A stretch of DNA of 64,000 nt from CAUZIB01 sp963578805 (GCA_963578805.1 CAUZDY010000006.1:43127-107126); one strand, 5' to 3'. Counted from the stretch's first letter, positions 45,300 through 53,724 are shown. Notes: generated by a model from the letters alone, not told the origin. A program made the numbers and translations.

Positions 45300-45901
45300 T
45301 CATCCACGGGAATGCACGAATTGACCTGTTTCAGACCGTCTGATCAGACTCCAAACATTGAAATCGATCAGTCCTGAGAAAACCTCGGCGGTATTGAGCC
45401 CGGAAAAAGCGGCTAGCGCGTCGAGGCCGTAACACTGCCCAGCGTCCATTTCGCGGAGTAGCGAGTCAATCCCATCCCGGTCCTGAGACGGCTCGTTGTT
45501 ACCCATAACTGCATTCGGATGACCCTCCTCATGTCTCTTCCAGGATATCGTCAGCAGCCTCCCGAACCTTTGCCTTATCTCGAATAAGTGCGTGCCCGCC
45601 CCGGTTCTGTTTTACCAAGACACCACCCGGCACGGCCACAACCTCGCCGCCGAGAGACCACTCCGGCCGGCGAACCGACCAGAGTAATCGTGAGTGAACC
45701 CAAACCCCTTTACGTGTCCGCGACCCACAACAAGGGCGGCGGACCTGGGCTTTCGGCCAGCCGAGTCTGGTAATAACTGTCGCCAAACGGTGAAGCCAGA
45801 AAACCATTCTCAGCTGACCGAGGCAAATGCCGTTCGAACAGCCGGCAAGCCCTGCTAAGTTCCACTCCTACGGAAGATCGATCGCTCCCGAAGCCGGACT
45901 C
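45300..45901 (-). pseudogene. dprA: dprA (DNA-processing protein A) remnant
   Basis: DprA loads RecA on incoming single-stranded DNA during natural transformation. Three pieces remain, each in a different frame. (1) 45901 to 45710: FGSDRSSVGVELSR ... FGDSYYQTRLAESPGPPPLLWVA, the segment that normally precedes the Rossmann fold. (2) 45640 to 45529: GGEVVAVPGGVLVKQNRGG, HALIRDKAKVREAADDILEE, the end of the Rossmann fold. (3) 45506 to 45300: the winged-helix domain (GLDALAAFSGLNTAEVFSGL, WSLIRRSETGQFVHS). About 170 residues of the DNA-binding core, including the GSR and SGGARGID motifs, are deleted. The position directly upstream of topA is the usual dprA slot, which supports the identification. 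Confidence 0.82.
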
Positions 45902-46165
45902 CTAGCACGGCGGGATCGAAGACTTATCGCTGGTCCACTCCATTTGAGACGCCGGTGGCGGCTAAACCTGAGTCGTAATACAGCAGCACCCGACTGGCTC
46001 TCAGCGATTGCAACAGTTCGATAACAGAAGAGCATCGAGCATATCCGTCGAGTGACACCCGCAAGATCTGCGCCGTCGACGGGTAGTAACCACGACTACG
46101 CCCGCGTCTTATACCATAACGACACGCCGCACTTGCGACCCTCTCTCTCCGTAGCTATAGTGAAT
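45902..46165. other. Non-coding stretch upstream of the TPR gene
   Basis: Between the dprA remnant and the TPR gene. It may hold the decayed dprA N-terminus and the promoter of the plus-strand block, but I could align no further dprA residues and see no clear promoter. Confidence 0.3.
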
Positions 46166-46525
46166 ATGGCTTGTATGGTGATCAGGACGCTCGTCCTCGC
46201 ATATGTACTGGCGGTAGCCGCTCCCATTGCGGCTGAGGCGGATGAACGATCCAATGCGCAGGCCCAGGTTGATTTCGGGATCGCGGTCGCCCAGCGAGGC
46301 CTGTGGCGAGAGGCGATCTATCGCTGGAAGCGAGCATCTGAACTCGATCCCAGCTACGCGCCAGCCTGGAACAACCTCGGTATCGCCTACGAAAACAAAG
46401 GGGCTTTCGACAAGGCACGAGACGCCTACGAAACGGCGCTCGACCTCGAACCGAACAATCTCGATATTCAGCAAAACTACGACCTTTTTAGGGAAATCAA
46501 TGACCGCGTTACAAGTGATCGCTAG
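46166..46525 (+). CDS. Small exported tetratricopeptide-repeat protein
   Basis: A signal peptide (MVIRTLVLAYVLAVAAPIAAEA) is followed by two to three TPR units: AQAQVDFGIAVAQRGLWREAIYRWKRA, ELDPSYAPAWNNLGIAYENKGAFDKA and RDAYETALDLEPNNLD (listed as separate helices). They form a protein-binding superhelix likely in the periplasm. The ATG at 46166 is the first that gives a sensible signal peptide; ATG 46175 also fits. It overlaps the following lipoprotein gene by 26 nt, so the two are coupled and their products may interact. Confidence 0.78.
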   Translation: MACMVIRTLVLAYVLAVAAPIAAEADERSNAQAQVDFGIAVAQRGLWREAIYRWKRASELDPSYAPAWNNLGIAYENKGAFDKARDAYETALDLEPNNLDIQQNYDLFREINDRVTSDR

Positions 46526-47330
46526 TCTCGTGGCGGTGACTGCAGTTTCGGGCTGCACGAACCTCCTTTATGAAATCCCAGTCGAGACCCCGCTCGAACC
46601 TAAGTTGGATGTCTCAGGTTTTCAGCGAATCTTGATTGCCGGCTTTGTGGTCGGCGGGACCGAAGACGTCGATGCCAACCTCGAAACGGCGAGACTGCTG
46701 AAGAGCCAGCTGCGCACTAATTCTGATCTCGACGTGATCGACGCGGAGGTGATCGAGCTCCTGACTGTGGCCGAGGAACAGGCTGGGTTTGTCGCTCCTC
46801 GGGGCGGGTCTGGACGCGATCGAGAAATTTCAGTGATTGATGATTTGGAGACGACAGAGGCAGATCCGGAGAACCTCGATGCCGAGCCAGCGGACACGCA
46901 ACTCTCGGAGGAGGACCTGGAAGCGTATGAACAAATCTTCGCAGACGCCAGCTACTGGCGACAGCTGGGCGAAGAGTACCAGAACCCGCTGATCGTCACC
47001 GGAACGATTCATTTCGCTCCCTATGAGCGTTCCGGGATGGTTTCTCGCGAGCGAGAGGTGTACGACTCGTTCGGTAGACGGCAAGTCGCGCCAGTACGTG
47101 CTTACCAGGAGCGCCGGGGGTACGTGCTCAGCCCAAAGTTCATCTTTATTGACGGGGGCACCGGGGCGACGTTGTACACAGAGCAGCATCGTGAGGAGAT
47201 TCTCTACGACGCCCGTCAGAACACCCCAGCTCTGTCGTCCTATTTCGAGTTAATGGACCGGCTCCTGCCCTCATTTCTTGGTACGTTGAGCAGCGAGAGC
47301 ATCCGCGGCACAAGAATCCTGATCAGATAG
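46500..47330 (+). CDS. Conserved lipoprotein of unknown function, partner of the TPR gene
   Basis: The ATG at 46500 lies inside the end of the TPR gene and gives a signal peptide (LQVIASLVAVTAVSGC) with lipobox AVSGC. The 276-residue product has a compact N-terminal domain (FQRILIAGFVVGGTEDVDAN, LETARLLKSQLRTNSDLDVID) and an acidic linker. The C-terminal half (EEYQNPLIVTGTIHF, KFIFIDGGTGATLYTEQH, LSSYFELMDRLLPSFLGTLS) resembles the nucleotide-sugar-like alpha/beta fold of CsgG/TolB-N lipoproteins. No family assignment is secure. Confidence 0.75.
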   Translation: MTALQVIASLVAVTAVSGCTNLLYEIPVETPLEPKLDVSGFQRILIAGFVVGGTEDVDANLETARLLKSQLRTNSDLDVIDAEVIELLTVAEEQAGFVAPRGGSGRDREISVIDDLETTEADPENLDAEPADTQLSEEDLEAYEQIFADASYWRQLGEEYQNPLIVTGTIHFAPYERSGMVSREREVYDSFGRRQVAPVRAYQERRGYVLSPKFIFIDGGTGATLYTEQHREEILYDARQNTPALSSYFELMDRLLPSFLGTLSSESIRGTRILIR

Positions 47331-47440
47331 CGCTTCTATATCAAGCTTTACAGCAAACTTATCACGGTAGTATTCTGGGGGATTGTGCTCGTCGTGTTCT
47401 CAGGCATAGCGCCCGACGGAGGACTGAGAAAGGACAGCTG

Positions 47441-47758
47441 GTGTACGCGATTATCGACAGTGGTGGGCGGCAGGTGCGAGTCGAGCCAGGGGCGGTTGTC
47501 TCCGTCTACCGCCGACCTGAGCCAGCTGGTGAATCGGTCACGTTCAACAGCGTTCTATTCGTTGCGAGCGACGACGGCGCGTTTATAAGTGGATCGCCAC
47601 ATGTCGCGGGTGCCACGGTGACAGCGGTCGTTGATGGCGAAGCACAGGGCAAAAAGATTCGAGTGTTCGTAAAAAGACGACGCGGGGGGATGCGCAAAAC
47701 GAGCGGTCATCGCACGCAACTCACACGCGTTCGGATCACGAGCATCGAAACCAGGTAA
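47441..47758 (+). CDS. rplU: 50S ribosomal protein L21
   Basis: A 105-residue protein with MYAIIDSGGRQVRVEPGAVVSV at the N-terminus and the basic rRNA-binding tail KIRVFVKRRRGGMRKTSGHRT (read as two motifs), typical of bL21. GTG start behind AAAGGA. It opens the conserved rplU-rpmA-obg order. Confidence 0.94.
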   Translation: MYAIIDSGGRQVRVEPGAVVSVYRRPEPAGESVTFNSVLFVASDDGAFISGSPHVAGATVTAVVDGEAQGKKIRVFVKRRRGGMRKTSGHRTQLTRVRITSIETR

Positions 47759-47777
47759 ACGAAGAGGCTTCGGAGTC

Positions 47778-48038
47778 ATGGCACATAAGAAGGGTCAAGG
47801 AAGCTCCAGAAACGGTCGAGACAGTCAGGCCCAGCGCCTTGGTGTTAAACGTTTCGATGGAAATTTCGTCAAGGGCGGAGCCATTCTCGTGCGGCAGCGT
47901 GGGCGCCGTTTTAAACCTGGCATCAACGTGGGTCTCGGAAAGGACGACACGTTGTTTGCGAAGGCGACCGGTCGGGTGCAGTTCGAAGACCACGGCTCCC
48001 GTGGTCGAGTGATCAGCGTTCTGCCGACCGCGGGATAA
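47778..48038 (+). CDS. rpmA: 50S ribosomal protein L27
   Basis: An 86-residue protein beginning MAHKKGQGSSRNGRDSQAQR, the usual L27 N-terminus that reaches the peptidyl-transferase centre. It has GGAILVRQRGRRFKPGINVG and a C-terminal FEDHGSRGRVISVLP. There is no Firmicutes-type cleavable extension. It starts 19 nt after rplU. Confidence 0.95.
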   Translation: MAHKKGQGSSRNGRDSQAQRLGVKRFDGNFVKGGAILVRQRGRRFKPGINVGLGKDDTLFAKATGRVQFEDHGSRGRVISVLPTAG

Positions 48039-48227
48039 TTTTCCTCCCTGGGCTATCCAGGAACTGGCTTCACGTCCCACCAGCACATACTCCGTGCCGT
48101 TGAATATATGCGACAGACATCTCGACGCATGTCCCCGAGCGGTCCCGTCGTCATCTGGTATCACTCCGGTCAAAGGCCTGACTGGAGCACCTGTCCCAGT
48201 GGCTGTGGCAGGACCCTAGACTAGAGC

Positions 48228-49295
48228 ATGTTCGTCGACCACGTCGACATTCTCGTGGCTGCCGGTGACGGCGGAAAAGGCTGTTTGAGCTTTCGTCGCG
48301 AGAAGTTCGTTCCGCACGGTGGGCCCGACGGTGGCGACGGGGGCCGAGGAGGCTCCATCCTACTGCGGGGAAGCTCGCACTACAACACACTCGTTACCTA
48401 CAAATTCCACCCACAGTTCCGAGCCAAACGCGGAGCACACGGCGAAGGCGCGAACCGTTCTGGCCGTGCTGGCGCAGACCTAATTCTTGACGTCCCGGTC
48501 GGAACCATTATCTACGAGAAGACCGACGACGGACTAGTGAGGCTTGCCGACTTGACCGAGGTGGGACAGGATGTAGTCGCCGTACGTGGAGGTCAAGGCG
48601 GTCGAGGCAACCAGCACTTCGCTACCGCGACAAATCGAGCGCCACGGCGTGCTGAACCCGGACAACAAGGAGAGCTTCGACAGCTGACGCTTTCGCTGAA
48701 ACTACTTGCCGATGTCGGCCTGGTCGGCTTTCCAAACGTTGGGAAATCGACACTCGTATCCAGGCTGTCGGCGGCACGACCGAAGGTCGCCAACTATCCG
48801 TTTACGACACTCACACCACACTTGGGTGTCGTCATGATGAGCGACGATCGGAGCTTTGTAGTGGCCGATGTCCCGGGTCTGATTGAGGGAGCGCATGAGG
48901 GACACGGACTCGGACATCGTTTTCTGAGCCACCTCGAGCGCACCAAGGTCCTGGTCCACATGATTGACGTCTCCTCGGCATCGGGGCGAGAGCCAGTTGA
49001 CGACTTTAAAGTCATCTGTCATGAGTTGGCGTCCTACTCGGTTGCCTCACACGACTCAACGACCAGAGCTTTGGCCGAGAAGCCGCAAATGGTTGCAGCA
49101 AACAAGACCGACGCACTTGATGATCCGGAGCGTCTACTCCGCCTACGTGAACACCTCAAGGGATTGGGTGTTGCACTCTTCGAAATATCGGCCGTCACGG
49201 GCGAAGGACTGGTCCCGCTTCGAGAAGCGATGTGGCAGGCAGTCTGTTCATCGCCAGCGGCGCCGGTGCACACAGCAGAGGGGCAACCCAAGTGA
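48228..49295 (+). CDS. obg: Obg/CgtA GTPase
   Basis: A GTPase of 50S assembly and stress signalling. The N-terminal glycine-rich Obg fold (FVDHVDILVAAGDGGKGCLSF, HGGPDGGDGGRGGSI) is followed by the G domain: G1 GFPNVGKSTLVSRL, the G2 threonine in YPFTTLTP, G3 DVPGLIEGA, G4 NKTD. At 355 residues the variable C-terminal domain is short. Its stop overlaps the nadD GTG in GTGA. Confidence 0.95.
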   Translation: MFVDHVDILVAAGDGGKGCLSFRREKFVPHGGPDGGDGGRGGSILLRGSSHYNTLVTYKFHPQFRAKRGAHGEGANRSGRAGADLILDVPVGTIIYEKTDDGLVRLADLTEVGQDVVAVRGGQGGRGNQHFATATNRAPRRAEPGQQGELRQLTLSLKLLADVGLVGFPNVGKSTLVSRLSAARPKVANYPFTTLTPHLGVVMMSDDRSFVVADVPGLIEGAHEGHGLGHRFLSHLERTKVLVHMIDVSSASGREPVDDFKVICHELASYSVASHDSTTRALAEKPQMVAANKTDALDDPERLLRLREHLKGLGVALFEISAVTGEGLVPLREAMWQAVCSSPAAPVHTAEGQPK

Positions 49296-49978
49296 ATGAG
49301 CGGTCTCGCACCGGCATTCTCGGCGGTACGTTTGACCCGATCCACTTCGGGCACCTCGACGTCGCGGCCGCCGCACGCCAAGCGCTGGGTCTGACTGAGG
49401 TGATTTTCGTCCCGTCCCGGACACCACCTCACCGTCAGATGGCCCCGGTCGCTTCGGCAAAACACCGCCTCGCGATGGTAACACTGGCCGTTGAAAGTCA
49501 GAGCGCCTATCGAACCAGCGACCAGGAGTTGCGGTCCGACGGACCGTCATATACGTCCGTCACGCTCGAGACATGTGTTGACACTGGCATACCTCCGTCG
49601 CAGCTTTTCTTCATCACAGGCGCTGACGCCTTCGCAGAAATCGCGTCCTGGCACGGCTATCCCAACCTGCTGAGTCTTGCGCACTTCGTCGTGGTCTCAC
49701 GCCCGTCTCACGCCGTCTCAAAATTGCGACAGCGCTTACCTGACCTTGAAGTCCGCATGCGCGAAGCCGGGACGCTTGCCGATTCAGACCTGGGACCCGA
49801 TGGAACTTTGATCTGGCTTGTGGATGCCGCGACACGCGACATCTCGTCGTCCGACATCCGAACCCGCTTGACCCACGGGGACTCTATCGCTCAGCACGTA
49901 CCACTCTCGGTTGCGACATACATCGAGCGTCGGCACACGTACGCTGCCAGGAGCATGGACGGCGACTTGCATGACTAA
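49292..49978 (+). CDS. nadD: Nicotinate-nucleotide adenylyltransferase
   Basis: NadD condenses nicotinate mononucleotide with ATP to form deamido-NAD. The N-terminal GILGGTFDPIHFGHLDVA carries the nucleotidyltransferase HIGH-like motif; RTPPHRQ, FFITGADAFAEIASWH and the C-terminal DISSSDIRTRL (the SxSS-type motif) complete the site. The GTG at 49292 overlaps the obg stop by 4 nt, giving 228 residues. The ribosome-silencing gene follows with an 8-nt overlap. Confidence 0.94.
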   Translation: MNERSRTGILGGTFDPIHFGHLDVAAAARQALGLTEVIFVPSRTPPHRQMAPVASAKHRLAMVTLAVESQSAYRTSDQELRSDGPSYTSVTLETCVDTGIPPSQLFFITGADAFAEIASWHGYPNLLSLAHFVVVSRPSHAVSKLRQRLPDLEVRMREAGTLADSDLGPDGTLIWLVDAATRDISSSDIRTRLTHGDSIAQHVPLSVATYIERRHTYAARSMDGDLHD

Positions 49979-50357
49979 ACCAGTGGCCACACCGGCCAAA
50001 AGCACGACGCCACTGCCGGAGGTGGTCCACCGGGTCGTGGAAGCAGCTCTCGACAAGAAGGCGTACGATATCGTTGTTCTCAACCTTTCGGGTTCAGGCG
50101 CATTCACCGACTACTTTGTGGTCTGCTCCGGGCAAACTGGACGTCAGGCACGGGCAATCGTCGATGAAATCGTCAAGCAGCTCAGGGAGCAGGGTACCCG
50201 ACCGTCTCATGTGGAAGGGTACGACCATGGCGAATGGGTTCTACTCGACTGCTTTGACTTCATTGTGCACGTGTTCACCGAAGATACTCGACGCTTCTAC
50301 AACCTCGACCGCCTCTGGGGAAGTGCCGCACGGGTTAAGTTCCCGAAGTCCCGATGA
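49971..50357 (+). CDS. rsfS: Ribosomal silencing factor RsfS (Iojap)
   Basis: RsfS binds L14 and blocks subunit joining when nutrients are scarce. KKAYDIVVLNLSGSGAFTDYFVVCSG and HVEGYDHGEWVLLDCFDFIVHVF are the Iojap/DUF143 signatures, ending RFYNLDRLWG. The ATG at 49971 overlaps nadD by 8 nt, so obg-nadD-rsfS form one coupled unit. A short N-terminal extension (about 18 residues) is not conserved. Confidence 0.94.
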   Translation: MTKPVATPAKSTTPLPEVVHRVVEAALDKKAYDIVVLNLSGSGAFTDYFVVCSGQTGRQARAIVDEIVKQLREQGTRPSHVEGYDHGEWVLLDCFDFIVHVFTEDTRRFYNLDRLWGSAARVKFPKSR

Positions 50358-50427
50358 CGTCACCGAGGTCGTGTCCCCTGTCAGGTGACCTCCGCCCCGT
50401 GGCACAGTCGGGGGGACTATCAACGCG

Positions 50428-51100
50428 GTGCTTGCGCTGGTCTGGGCGCCGCGCTGTACTGCCTGCAACAGGCTTCTCGTCTATCCGACTCGCGGCATCG
50501 CATGCAACGACTACTGACGTCAGGTTCCGAGCCTGACGCCGCCACTGTTTCAATGCTGTGGCGCGCCACTGACCACTACGTCGTCAGATTACACGAGTCG
50601 CACGAGCGGTCACCCTGAGTCCGGTCTTGTGTGGCGTCGAGCCGCAGGGTCTACGAGCGCAGGTTTCTGGCGATCATCCAAGCCTTCAAGCATCCGCACC
50701 GCCATTTACTCTTGCACAAGCTGGCGGTTTGTTGCTCCCCGACGCAAACTATGTGGCACCGGTACCACTCCACCCGATCTGCCGATGGGCACGGGGTTTC
50801 GATCAAGCGACAATCCTCATTCGTCACCTGGGTGTCCCGGTACAGTACTCGCTTCAACGCACCAGACCAACACCGTCCCAGACGACGCTCGCCTCTGCCC
50901 AACGGTGGAGAAACGTTCACGGCGCGTTCTGCCCTAAAATGCCGGGCCGGCCTAGGGTTATTTGAAAACAACATCCAGAAGTTTGCCATGGTCCTGGTGG
51001 ACGACGTCGCGACGACCGGTGCAACGCTTGAGACATGCGCCCAGATCCTTCTCAGCGGAGAGGGGCTCGTGAGGTGCACGTGCTCACGGCCGCAGCCGCG
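50428..51100 (+). pseudogene. comFC: comFC (competence phosphoribosyltransferase-like protein) remnant
   Basis: ComFC is needed for DNA import during natural transformation. Homology runs through the expected order but changes frame at least four times. Zinc-finger start AVLALVWAPRCTACNRLL; a TGA (50515) where a tryptophan is expected; same frame onward VPSLTPPLFQCCGAPL. Then RRVYERRFLAIIQAFKHPHRH in another frame. Then YVAPVPLHPICRWARGFDQA, LIRHLGVPVQ and RWRNVHGAFC in a third. Then the PRPP-binding motif MVLVDDVATTGATLETCAQ back in the second, and GAREVHVLTAAA in the third again. One zinc cysteine has become tyrosine. No single frame could give a working protein. Its end runs into the 3' end of tmk on the other strand. 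Confidence 0.87.
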
Positions 51101-51665
51101 CCTCCAGCCGCTCGGCGACGTCCTCAGCAACATCGTCCGGAGAACGCTCGCCGTCCACTCGTAACCAGCTTGGGTTCGCGGCCTGGCGCATGTAGCTGTC
51201 TCGGACGCCGACCTGGAGCTTATGATCTCGCTCGTAGCGATCTCGCCCCGCAACCTTCCGTTCCAGCGCGGTATGAGGCGCGATGTCGAGAAAAACCGTC
51301 AGGTCGGGCTGAGGTAAGAATTGCTGCATGCTGTTCAGCCACGTGACACTAAGACCCTGGGCCTCGCCGTACGCGATACTGGAGGCAACATATCGATCGC
51401 ACAACAGGATGATGTGAGCGTGCTGCCATCGATCGATATCTGGCTTGCGCTCGTAGCGATTCGCCACGTAGAGCAGCTGCATCACATCGGGGCCATACTC
51501 GCGCTCGCCCTGCAATGCCCGCGCAATCTCCTCGCCAATCGACGTGCCGTAATCGGGGAACGAGACGACCCGTGCCTTGTCTCCCGCTGATCGTAACCGG
51601 TCACGAAACCGTTTAGACTGTGTTTCTTTCCCGCTCTGATCGAGTCCTTCGAATGCGATTAACAT
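51084..51665 (-). CDS. tmk: Thymidylate kinase
   Basis: Tmk phosphorylates dTMP to dTDP. The P-loop is GLDQSGKETQSKRF, with the substrate motif SFPDYGTSIGEEI, the DR(Y) site LLCDRYVASSIAYGEAQGL and FLDIAP. At 193 residues it is standard for the short bacterial or mitochondrial-like branch; the P-loop GLDQSGK matches that branch rather than E. coli GLEGAGK. Its 3' end overlaps the comFC remnant. Confidence 0.93.
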   Translation of the reverse strand: MLIAFEGLDQSGKETQSKRFRDRLRSAGDKARVVSFPDYGTSIGEEIARALQGEREYGPDVMQLLYVANRYERKPDIDRWQHAHIILLCDRYVASSIAYGEAQGLSVTWLNSMQQFLPQPDLTVFLDIAPHTALERKVAGRDRYERDHKLQVGVRDSYMRQAANPSWLRVDGERSPDDVAEDVAERLEARLRP

Positions 51666-51735
51666 CAGTCTCGGCTACTCCTTGCGTAGGGCAGGAGGGA
51701 AGTGTCCTCATGACTCGTAGAGTGATGACACGCCA

Positions 51736-52977
51736 CTAGATTTCCGTCGCCAGCATGTCATCTACTGTCTGCCGCCGTCGAATCACGCGCCAGGCACCCT
51801 CATCGACAAGCACCTCGGCTGGCAGCGGATGACGATTGTAGTTCGATGCCATGGCTGATCCATATGCCCCCGCGTCTCGGATGACGACCAGGTCTCCAAC
51901 CTCGGGACGGGGCATGATCCGACTTGTACCGAATACGTCGCTTGTCTCGCAAATCGGCCCCACGACATCACATGTTACCGGCGGAGTAATGCGTGGAGTC
52001 ACCAGGTCGATTCGGTGGAACGAACCGTACAATGCCGGCCGGATCAGCTCACTCATTCCGGCGTCGATGACCACGAAATACCGACCGGGCCCCCACGGCT
52101 TGACATCAACGACCGCGGCAACGAGTACACCGGCCGGACCGATCACCCAGCGCCCAGGCTCGATGACGACCGGCAGTCCAGTGCCACGCACAGCGTGGAC
52201 GATAGCCTGGGCGTACGCCGCGGCGGTGGCGGTCTGGGAACCATCATACGAAATGCCGAGCCCACCGCCCACATCGAGCTGTTCTACGGAAATTCCAAGA
52301 CTTGTGAGGTCGCCAACAAATTCAGTAGCGACCTCGGCGGCACGCCGAAGTGGCTCCAAGGCCACCAACTGCGACCCGATGTGCACGTGAACCCCAACCA
52401 GTGTCAGCCCGTCCCTGGTTACGACCCAGCGACAGATCTCTCTCGCCTCGCCAATCGGAATACCGAACTTGTGCGACCGCTGGCCCGTCGAGATGTGAGG
52501 ATGGGTACCGGCGGGAACATCGGGATTGAGGCGAACCGCAACTCGCGCCCTAACGCCTAGGGCTCTTGCGATCTCATCGAGGCGCTCGCACTCTCCGCGC
52601 GACTCTGCATTGACCGTGTGGACACCTAGGCCGACCGCAAGCTCGAGTTCAGCCCGTGACTTCCCGACACCGGTGAACACGATCTCATCCGGGTCAAAGC
52701 CGGCTCGACGCGCGACCTCGATCTCTCCCCCAGAGTTGGCGTCGACCCGACCGCCAAGCGTGTGGATTAACTGTGCGATAGCGAAGGTGGAGTTGGCCTT
52801 GAGCGCGTAGTGGATGCGGTGGGGATAGGTGCCGAATCCGGCATCAAGCTCCGCGTAACGGGCGCGGATGGTCGCCGCGCTGTACACGTAGACCGGTGTG
52901 CCCTCCCGCCGCGCGATCGCTGCGATTGACACACCGTCACAGACAGTAAAGGGTCGGGATGAAACGATGTCTGTCAC
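51736..52977 (-). CDS. lysA: Diaminopimelate decarboxylase
   Basis: A PLP enzyme that makes lysine from meso-diaminopimelate. The Schiff-base lysine is in HYALKANST, the PLP-phosphate loop in GGGLGISYD, EPGRWVIGPAG binds PLP, and the C-terminal CETSDVFG holds the catalytic cysteine from the dimer partner. HVHIGSQ and KFGIP are also conserved. The GTG at 52977 gives 413 residues; a start 72 nt upstream is less likely. No lysine riboswitch or dapF is adjacent. Confidence 0.94.
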   Translation of the reverse strand: MTDIVSSRPFTVCDGVSIAAIARREGTPVYVYSAATIRARYAELDAGFGTYPHRIHYALKANSTFAIAQLIHTLGGRVDANSGGEIEVARRAGFDPDEIVFTGVGKSRAELELAVGLGVHTVNAESRGECERLDEIARALGVRARVAVRLNPDVPAGTHPHISTGQRSHKFGIPIGEAREICRWVVTRDGLTLVGVHVHIGSQLVALEPLRRAAEVATEFVGDLTSLGISVEQLDVGGGLGISYDGSQTATAAAYAQAIVHAVRGTGLPVVIEPGRWVIGPAGVLVAAVVDVKPWGPGRYFVVIDAGMSELIRPALYGSFHRIDLVTPRITPPVTCDVVGPICETSDVFGTSRIMPRPEVGDLVVIRDAGAYGSAMASNYNRHPLPAEVLVDEGAWRVIRRRQTVDDMLATEI

Positions 52978-53379
52978 GCGTTGGTCACAGCGGCGGCCGG
53001 CCGCACGTCCAGATTCACGGAACGCTCCACAACTCGGTGAACGCGACATTGTACGCTGCGGATGTTTGACAGTCCAAAAAACGGCTTACTGTGATCCTGC
53101 TGTCTCGTCCCGCGCACACGTTTGCCCCCATACCCGTGGACTTCCGAACCACGCAGTCCCAGACCACGGATCAACTCATCGAGTCGTGCCTTCCGGGGGA
53201 ACAGTCGTCTTACGTGGGAGATCACAGAGCATCGGGAACGTGCTGTTCCGCGACAGTTTTCGTCCGAGACCCAGACCCTGGCCGCCATCAGGCATGAAGT
53301 GTGGGATTCCAGCAATCTGGACAACGGCATTCCCGATGCTACACCCAGGGCGCGAATCAAGAGTTAGTGCTAGCTGTCA
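52978..53379. other. Gap upstream of lysA, no recognisable gene
   Basis: About 400 nt between lysA and the beta-sandwich remnant. Short open frames exist on both strands (for example a plus-strand tail ending near 53367 with HEVWDSSNLDNG), but none shows a recognisable domain or ribosome site. It may be older debris of the same decayed plus-strand gene. It should also hold the lysA promoter. Confidence 0.35.
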
Positions 53380-53724
53380 AGGATCCTGATAGCGGAGCAC
53401 ACGAGTCGTCAGATCCAGCTCACGGCCCGAGTCTCAAACCTCAGAGCTAGCCCTTTTCTTGTCCAGGCCTCGTACGGTTGACGTCTAGTCCGGCTCAGTA
53501 CCCAGCTGTGCGATTCCGACGGCACCGTAACAGACCGCGACTACGTGAAAACCTGGCTACCCAAGACACTTGAACCAGAGTGCACGCCCGAGGTTCAGAC
53601 TGAGGTATCACCGCCTGATCGCCGCAGGCGTTACGCACTGAGGTTTGATCTTGTCAGCAAGGAGACAGATTGATTCGAGACGTACGGATCTGAGACCACG
53701 ACCAAGTTCCTCGCGGTCCTGTGA
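53380..53724 (+). pseudogene. Beta-sandwich (methyltransferase/glycosyltransferase-associated C-terminal) domain remnant
   Basis: One continuous frame, interrupted only by TGA at 53479 and 53671, reads QIQLTARVSNLRASPFLVQASYG, then RLVRLSTQLCDSDGTVTDRDY, KTWLPKTLEPECTPEVQTEV, SPPDRRRRYALRFDLVSKETD, and after the second TGA FETYGSETTTKFLAVL. The pattern (conserved DG turn, LP..L.PG-like strand, YALRFDLV, WF, TT-V end) is a familiar accessory beta-sandwich at the C-termini of acidobacterial sugar-related enzymes. The second TGA replaces the expected tryptophan. The catalytic part is gone. The family name is from memory and not precise. Confidence 0.55.

Noticed and set aside
48047..48061. Hairpin CCTGG-GCTAT-CCAGG after rpmA as a terminator
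   Set aside because: Five-base stem without a T-run; too weak to call.
50515..53673. TGA read as tryptophan (recoding), because TGA replaces expected Trp in comFC and in the beta-sandwich remnant
   Set aside because: Many intact genes here end in TGA (for example the transporter genes, obg and tamB) and use TGG for Trp. Both host loci carry further damage or lack their catalytic part, so nonsense mutation is the simpler reading.
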